In this document: piece after piece, positions 60,231 to 64,000 of the stretch
Layout of the letters: every line of letters begins with the position of its first letter
Numbering within the stretch: the stretch's first letter is position 1
From: Leminorella richardii
Lineage (GTDB): Bacteria > Pseudomonadota > Gammaproteobacteria > Enterobacterales > Enterobacteriaceae
Assembly (NCBI RefSeq): GCF_900478135.1
Contig: NZ_LS483470.1
Location: 1 to 64,000 of the forward strand
Reading direction: 5' to 3'
Length of the DNA stretch: 64,000 nucleotides
Notes under the pieces: generated by a model
Seen by the model: the letters and a program-made list of their open reading frames with translations, nothing else
What the model was told of the DNA's origin: nothing
The model's database searches: none
Translations under genes and position numbers: made by a program

Positions 60231-61025
60231 ATGAAAAAAATAATGCTCATTGGTTTTGGCGGCATGGCGCATGAGGTGATGGCCCGTTTGCCGCAGGGGG
60301 TGTCCATTGGCTGGATTGTCGCCCGGGAAGGCCACCACGCGGCGATTGCCGACATAAACGGCGGTGCCGTAAAGGCGCTTTTACATCCTTCTGAGTGCAG
60401 TGAACGCCCGGATTTGGTGCTGGAGTGCGCCAGCCAGCAGGCGGTGAGGGAATATGCAGAAACCGTTCTGAACCGGGGCTGGGATCTGGCAATCGCTTCC
60501 ACTGGTGCGCTGGCGGATGCGCAGCTGCTTGAAACGCTGCGCAGCGCTGCTCGCGCCCATCGCGCAACCTTAACGATTTTATCCGGCGCGGTAGCGGGCA
60601 TGGACGGGCTGGCGGCGGCGCGGGAAGGTGGGCTAGAAAGCGTTACCTACGTGTCCAATAAGAGCCCCGCCAGCTGGTGCGGAAGTCCGGCAGAAAAGAT
60701 GGTCGATTTAGACAATGTCACTGAAGCAACAGTGTTTTTTGAAGGCTCGGCGCGCGAGGCTGCGAGGACGTTTCCTGCCAATGCGAATGTGGCCGCGACG
60801 ATTGCTTTAATGGGGATTGGCATGGACAACACTCGAGTGCAGCTGCGGGTCGATCCCCATACTACGCGCAATACTCACCGCATTCAGGCCGTAGGAGCGT
60901 TTGGTGAGTTTCATATTGAGCTTAACGGCAATACGCTTGCTAGCAATCCGAAGACGTCCATGCTGGCAGCGCTTAGCGCGGTAGAAGCCTGTCGCAGGCT
61001 GGTGGACGACGGACTTTCGGCATAA
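60231..61025 (+). CDS. nadX: L-aspartate dehydrogenase (NadX-like)
   Basis: A 264-residue NAD(P)-dependent enzyme of the aspartate dehydrogenase family (DUF108), which turns aspartate into iminoaspartate/oxaloacetate and in some species feeds NAD synthesis. The Rossmann loop is MLIGFGGMAHEVM near the N-terminus. Family segments are VLECASQQAVREYAETVL, LTILSGAVAGMDGLAAAREG, SNKSPASWCGSP and VDPHTTRNTHRI with the likely catalytic His. GGAG lies 8 bp before the ATG. It is convergent with recG, with a 4-bp gap. Confidence 0.87.
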   Translation: MKKIMLIGFGGMAHEVMARLPQGVSIGWIVAREGHHAAIADINGGAVKALLHPSECSERPDLVLECASQQAVREYAETVLNRGWDLAIASTGALADAQLLETLRSAARAHRATLTILSGAVAGMDGLAAAREGGLESVTYVSNKSPASWCGSPAEKMVDLDNVTEATVFFEGSAREAARTFPANANVAATIALMGIGMDNTRVQLRVDPHTTRNTHRIQAVGAFGEFHIELNGNTLASNPKTSMLAALSAVEACRRLVDDGLSA

Positions 61026-61029
61026 TGTA

Positions 61030-63111
61030 TTAAGCGTGGGTGTACTTTATGCTTTCCGGCAGCCAGCGCTCGATAAGGGCGCGAGCGCTGTCAGGATAGT
61101 TTTGATGGATGTGGCGGGCGATGCGCTGAACTTCAGGGATCATGGACTGATCGCGCAGCAGGTCGGCAACCTTAAACTCGGTAATACCGGTTTGGCGTGT
61201 ACCCAGCAGCTCACCGGGGCCGCGAATTTCCAGATCCTTTTGAGCAATAACAAAGCCGTCGTTGCTGTCGCGCAGCACCTGTAGGCGCTTTTGCGCCGTT
61301 TTGCTCAGGGGCGTTTTGTACAGCAGCACGCAGTGTGAAGCCACCGCGCCGCGCCCTACGCGACCGCGAAGCTGGTGGAGCTGTGCCAGTCCAAGTCGCT
61401 CAGGGTTTTCAATAATCATCAGGCTGGCGTTCGGCACGTCTACGCCCACTTCAATAACAGTCGTCGCGACCAGCAGTTGAAGGTCACCCTGCTTAAACGC
61501 CTGCATGACCGCCTGCTTTTCCTGCGCTTTCATGCGCCCGTGCACCAAACCGATGTTTAAGTCCGGCAGCGCGATCTTGAGCTCTTCTGTAGTTGCCTCT
61601 GCGGCCTGAGCTTCCAGTACATCAGACTCTTCGATCAGCGTACAAACCCAGTAGGCCTGACGCCCTTCCTGCCGACAGGCGCCCTGTACTCGAGCTATAA
61701 CGTCGGCGCGACGCGAGTCGGGAATGGCGACGGTGGTAACCGGTGTGCGCCCCGGAGGAAGCTCATCGATAACGGAAGTGTCCATATCCGCGTAGGCGGT
61801 CATTGCCAGCGTGCGGGGAATGGGAGTTGCGGTCATGACCAACTGATGGGGGTGAAAGCCCTGTTCTTCACCCTTTTCCCACAGCGCCAGCCGCTGGTGG
61901 ACACCGAAGCGGTGCTGTTCGTCGATAATTACCAGCGCCAGTGATGCGAACTTCACCTGTTCCTGAAAGATAGCGTGGGTGCCAATGACCATCGCTACGT
62001 CGCCTGAAGCGACAGCAGCCATTTGCTCTTGGCGAGCTTTGCCCTTCTGCTTACCGGCCAGCCAGCCGACTTGAATACCCAGCGGTTCTAGCCACTGCCG
62101 GAAGTTGTTGGCGTGCTGCTCTGCCAGAAGCTCGGTTGGCGCCATAAGGGCGACCTGCCTGCCGTTTTCAATCGCCGTTAGGGCTGCCATCGCTGCAACC
62201 AGCGTTTTTCCTGAACCGACGTCCCCCTGCACCAGTCGCATCATGGGCATCGGCTTTTCAAGATCCTGTTCGATTTCAGCCACAACTCTAGCCTGTGCCC
62301 CTGTTGGGCTAAAGGGCAGGGAAGAAAGCAGGCGGCTTTTTAACGCACCATTCCCTATCAAAGGCTGGGCGCGGTAGCGCTGAGCTCCCGCTCGAGCGGA
62401 CAGCATGCTGAGATTGTGCGCCAGCAGCTCTTCCATAATCAGCCGCTGCTGCGCCGGGTGTTTACCCTCTTCCAGCGTGGCGAGCTGAATGTCCGGCGGC
62501 GGGCGGTGGAGCGTTTTCAGCGCCTGCGGCAGGCTGATAAGATTGCCCAAAAGCCCTGTAGGCAGCAGCTCAACGACGGCGCAGGTGTCCAGCAGTTTAA
62601 GAGCCTGATCGGTCAGCTTGCGCAGCGTTGCCTGACGGACGCCTTCAGTGGTGGAATACACCGGCGTCAGGTTTTCTTCCAGAGCGGTAGTATCGTGTTC
62701 CCCTTGAATGCGGTATTCCGGATGAAGGATCTCCGCGCCGTGCGCTCCCCGCTTTACTTCGCCGTAGGCCTTTACTCGTCGACCTGCCGACAGGCCGTTT
62801 TTCATGGCGGCGTTAAAGTTGAAAAATCGCATAGTCAGTACGCCAGTACCGTCAGTAATCTGGCAGGTCATCATGCGGCGGCGACCAAAAACGATATCGC
62901 TGCGAACGACTTCGCCTTCAACGGTCGCGTGGATGCCCGGCAGCAGCTCGCCAATAGGATAAAGGCGGGTGCGGTCTTCATAGCGTAGGGGGAGGTGAAA
63001 CAGCAGATCCTGAACGGTGTGCAGGCCGATTTTAGCCAGCTTGGCGGACTGGCTAGCGCCAACCCCGGAGAGGGCACTGAGCGGAACGGCGTCCAGCAGG
63101 CGGCCCTTCAT
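61030..63111 (-). CDS. recG: ATP-dependent DNA helicase RecG
   Basis: RecG rewinds and regresses stalled replication forks and branch-migrates Holliday junctions. The 693-residue protein has an N-terminal wedge (OB) domain, Walker A GDVGSGKT, the DEQH-type Walker B IIDEQHRFG and helicase motif VI (LGLAQLHQLRGRVGRG), as in E. coli RecG (693). The start is the ATG at 63111 (MKGRLLDAVPL, as in E. coli); a GTG directly upstream is possible. It follows trmH by 3 bp in a spoT-trmH-recG unit. Confidence 0.97.
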   Translation of the reverse strand: MKGRLLDAVPLSALSGVGASQSAKLAKIGLHTVQDLLFHLPLRYEDRTRLYPIGELLPGIHATVEGEVVRSDIVFGRRRMMTCQITDGTGVLTMRFFNFNAAMKNGLSAGRRVKAYGEVKRGAHGAEILHPEYRIQGEHDTTALEENLTPVYSTTEGVRQATLRKLTDQALKLLDTCAVVELLPTGLLGNLISLPQALKTLHRPPPDIQLATLEEGKHPAQQRLIMEELLAHNLSMLSARAGAQRYRAQPLIGNGALKSRLLSSLPFSPTGAQARVVAEIEQDLEKPMPMMRLVQGDVGSGKTLVAAMAALTAIENGRQVALMAPTELLAEQHANNFRQWLEPLGIQVGWLAGKQKGKARQEQMAAVASGDVAMVIGTHAIFQEQVKFASLALVIIDEQHRFGVHQRLALWEKGEEQGFHPHQLVMTATPIPRTLAMTAYADMDTSVIDELPPGRTPVTTVAIPDSRRADVIARVQGACRQEGRQAYWVCTLIEESDVLEAQAAEATTEELKIALPDLNIGLVHGRMKAQEKQAVMQAFKQGDLQLLVATTVIEVGVDVPNASLMIIENPERLGLAQLHQLRGRVGRGAVASHCVLLYKTPLSKTAQKRLQVLRDSNDGFVIAQKDLEIRGPGELLGTRQTGITEFKVADLLRDQSMIPEVQRIARHIHQNYPDSARALIERWLPESIKYTHA

Positions 63112-63114
63112 CAC

Positions 63115-63822
63115 CTAGCCCTTTCTGCTCTTGGGCTTAAGCGCCTGCATAGCGGCCCACCAGGCGTCGTCAGCGACGATTTCGCCGTTTTCATCGATGT
63201 GTGGCCGAGGCAGACCTTTACGCTTGGCAACGTTGGCCAGCACCGGATAGCCGCCCTCAAACAGAAAGCGCCGCTGTTCTTCGGCACTCAAGGTGCTGCC
63301 TTCCCGCTGATACATGCCGGCGTTTTGCCGCTGGCGCTGAGCTTCATACAGAATAAGTGCTGAAGCGACCGAGACGTTGAGAGACTGCACCATACCGATC
63401 ATCGGAATTATGATGTCCCGATCTGCCAGCGCCAGCGCTTCTTTAGTGATGCCGCTTTTTTCCTGACCCAGCAGGATACAGGTTGGGCGGGTATAGTCGA
63501 TATCGCGAAAGTCGACAGCGCTGTCAGACAGGTTCGTCGCCAAGATCTGCATTCCCTGCTGCTTGAGATGGCTGACCGCATTTTGGATATCAGGGTGAGT
63601 CTTGACCTTTACCCAACTGTTGCTGCCCGCTGCGCTGGCAACCTGCGTGCGCATGCGCTCATGAGGCCAAACGGCGTGCACTTCATGAACGCCTACGGCG
63701 TCAGCAGTGCGGATAATGGCTGACACGTTGTGGGGCTTGTGAACCTGCTCAAGGCAGACCGTAAGGTCGGTCTGCCGAGTGGTCAGCATGTGGCGGATCC
63801 GCGCATAGCGTTCAGGAGACAT
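63115..63822 (-). CDS. trmH: tRNA (guanosine-18-2'-O)-methyltransferase
   Basis: TrmH (SpoU) methylates the 2'-OH of G18 in the D-loop of many tRNAs. The 235-residue SPOUT methyltransferase has the SAM-knot motifs CILLGQEKSGITKEAL and IPMIGMVQSLNVSVASALIL, and the N-terminal RKTDLTV-like RQTDLTVCLEQVHKPHNVSA segment. It lies 5 bp after the spoT stop and 3 bp before recG, as in E. coli. Confidence 0.96.
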   Translation of the reverse strand: MSPERYARIRHMLTTRQTDLTVCLEQVHKPHNVSAIIRTADAVGVHEVHAVWPHERMRTQVASAAGSNSWVKVKTHPDIQNAVSHLKQQGMQILATNLSDSAVDFRDIDYTRPTCILLGQEKSGITKEALALADRDIIIPMIGMVQSLNVSVASALILYEAQRQRQNAGMYQREGSTLSAEEQRRFLFEGGYPVLANVAKRKGLPRPHIDENGEIVADDAWWAAMQALKPKSRKG

Positions 63823-63827
63823 AGCGC

Positions 63828-64000
63828 CTAGTTTCTGTTACGGGTGACTTTAATGACGTCCGGCATGATGCGAATTTTGCGCATAATATTTGCCAGATGC
63901 ACGCGGTTGTAGGTGGTCAGCCGAATGTAGGCGATATAGACACGGCCGTCTTTCTCTTCAGTGTTCAGGCTTTGAATGTTGGACTTGGCCGAGTTGATTT
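63828..64000 (-). CDS. spoT: SpoT, C-terminal end only (cut by window edge)
   Basis: The last 56 codons of SpoT, the (p)ppGpp synthetase/hydrolase. The visible end contains SNIQSLNTEEKDGRVYIAYI and RVHLANIMRKIRIMPDVIKV, then TRNRN, almost identical to the ACT domain at the E. coli SpoT C-terminus. The rest lies beyond position 64000. It heads the spoT-trmH-recG operon. Confidence 0.95.
   Translation of the reverse strand, partial: INSAKSNIQSLNTEEKDGRVYIAYIRLTTYNRVHLANIMRKIRIMPDVIKVTRNRN

Noticed and set aside
1..64000. tRNA, rRNA, IS elements, prophage and CRISPR arrays
   Set aside because: I looked for these on both strands and recognised none; a tRNA scan would be the decisive check for tRNAs.

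Overview
The window is a chromosomal segment of a gammaproteobacterium of the order Enterobacterales. It holds dnaA-dnaN-recF-gyrB, yidQ/ibpA/ibpB, tag-yiaC, glyQS, polA-spf, engB-csrC-yihI-hemN, glnALG, typA, dtd, fabY, yicH, xanP and spoT-trmH-recG. Most of these proteins read as close but not identical relatives of the Escherichia coli ones. E. coli carries the same genes in several separate blocks, so this is a differently arranged genome. A family outside Escherichia/Salmonella (Budviciaceae, Yersiniaceae or similar) is likely, but the genus cannot be settled from sequence alone.

Layout. 1-6040: replication operon, with dnaA cut by the left edge, ending in a strong terminator. 6107-8032: a large exported protein of unknown function. 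8123-9775: yidQ and the small heat-shock genes ibpA and ibpB, each with a ROSE-type RNA thermometer, plus a sigma32 promoter. 9785-16838: a metabolic cluster (CoA-transferase, enoyl-CoA hydratase, Nramp-like carrier, fumarate-reductase-like flavoprotein) with a divergent LacI-type regulator. 16961-21075: avtA, ghrB, an unknown gene, yiaD and a second glycine-zipper lipoprotein. 21504-28918: an orphan type VI secretion island (VgrG, Tle3-type lipase, a small ORF, Tli3-type immunity protein with a 10-G tract, a membrane protein, PAAR). 28943-33123: yiaC, tag, glyQ, glyS. 33352-35797: a dicarboxylate-type carrier and yihG. 36496-39282: polA. 39661-39969: a microcin-like double-glycine-leader peptide. 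40297-40390: Spot 42 RNA. 40436-44709: an unknown gene, engB, an enlarged csrC RNA, yihI, a small membrane protein, hemN and yshB. 44946-49151: glnG-glnL-glnA. 49540-55331: typA, a phosphoesterase, yidB, dtd, a small membrane protein, two immunity-like genes, fabY. 55362-64000: yicH, xanP, a Fic protein, nadX, recG, trmH and the tail of spoT.

The housekeeping genes form recognisable operons. The accessory content sits between them: the CoA-transferase/Nramp-like cluster, the T6SS island, the microcin-like gene, the Fic gene and the immunity-like pair. The least-described items are the microcin-like peptide gene between polA and spf, the Nramp-like carrier that has lost all the usual metal ligands inside a CoA-activation operon, and the T6SS immunity gene with a poly-G tract that could slip. 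No tRNA, rRNA, CRISPR array, IS element or prophage was recognised. Domain names, start choices and small-RNA calls rest on reading the sequence and on remembered family features, not on any search.
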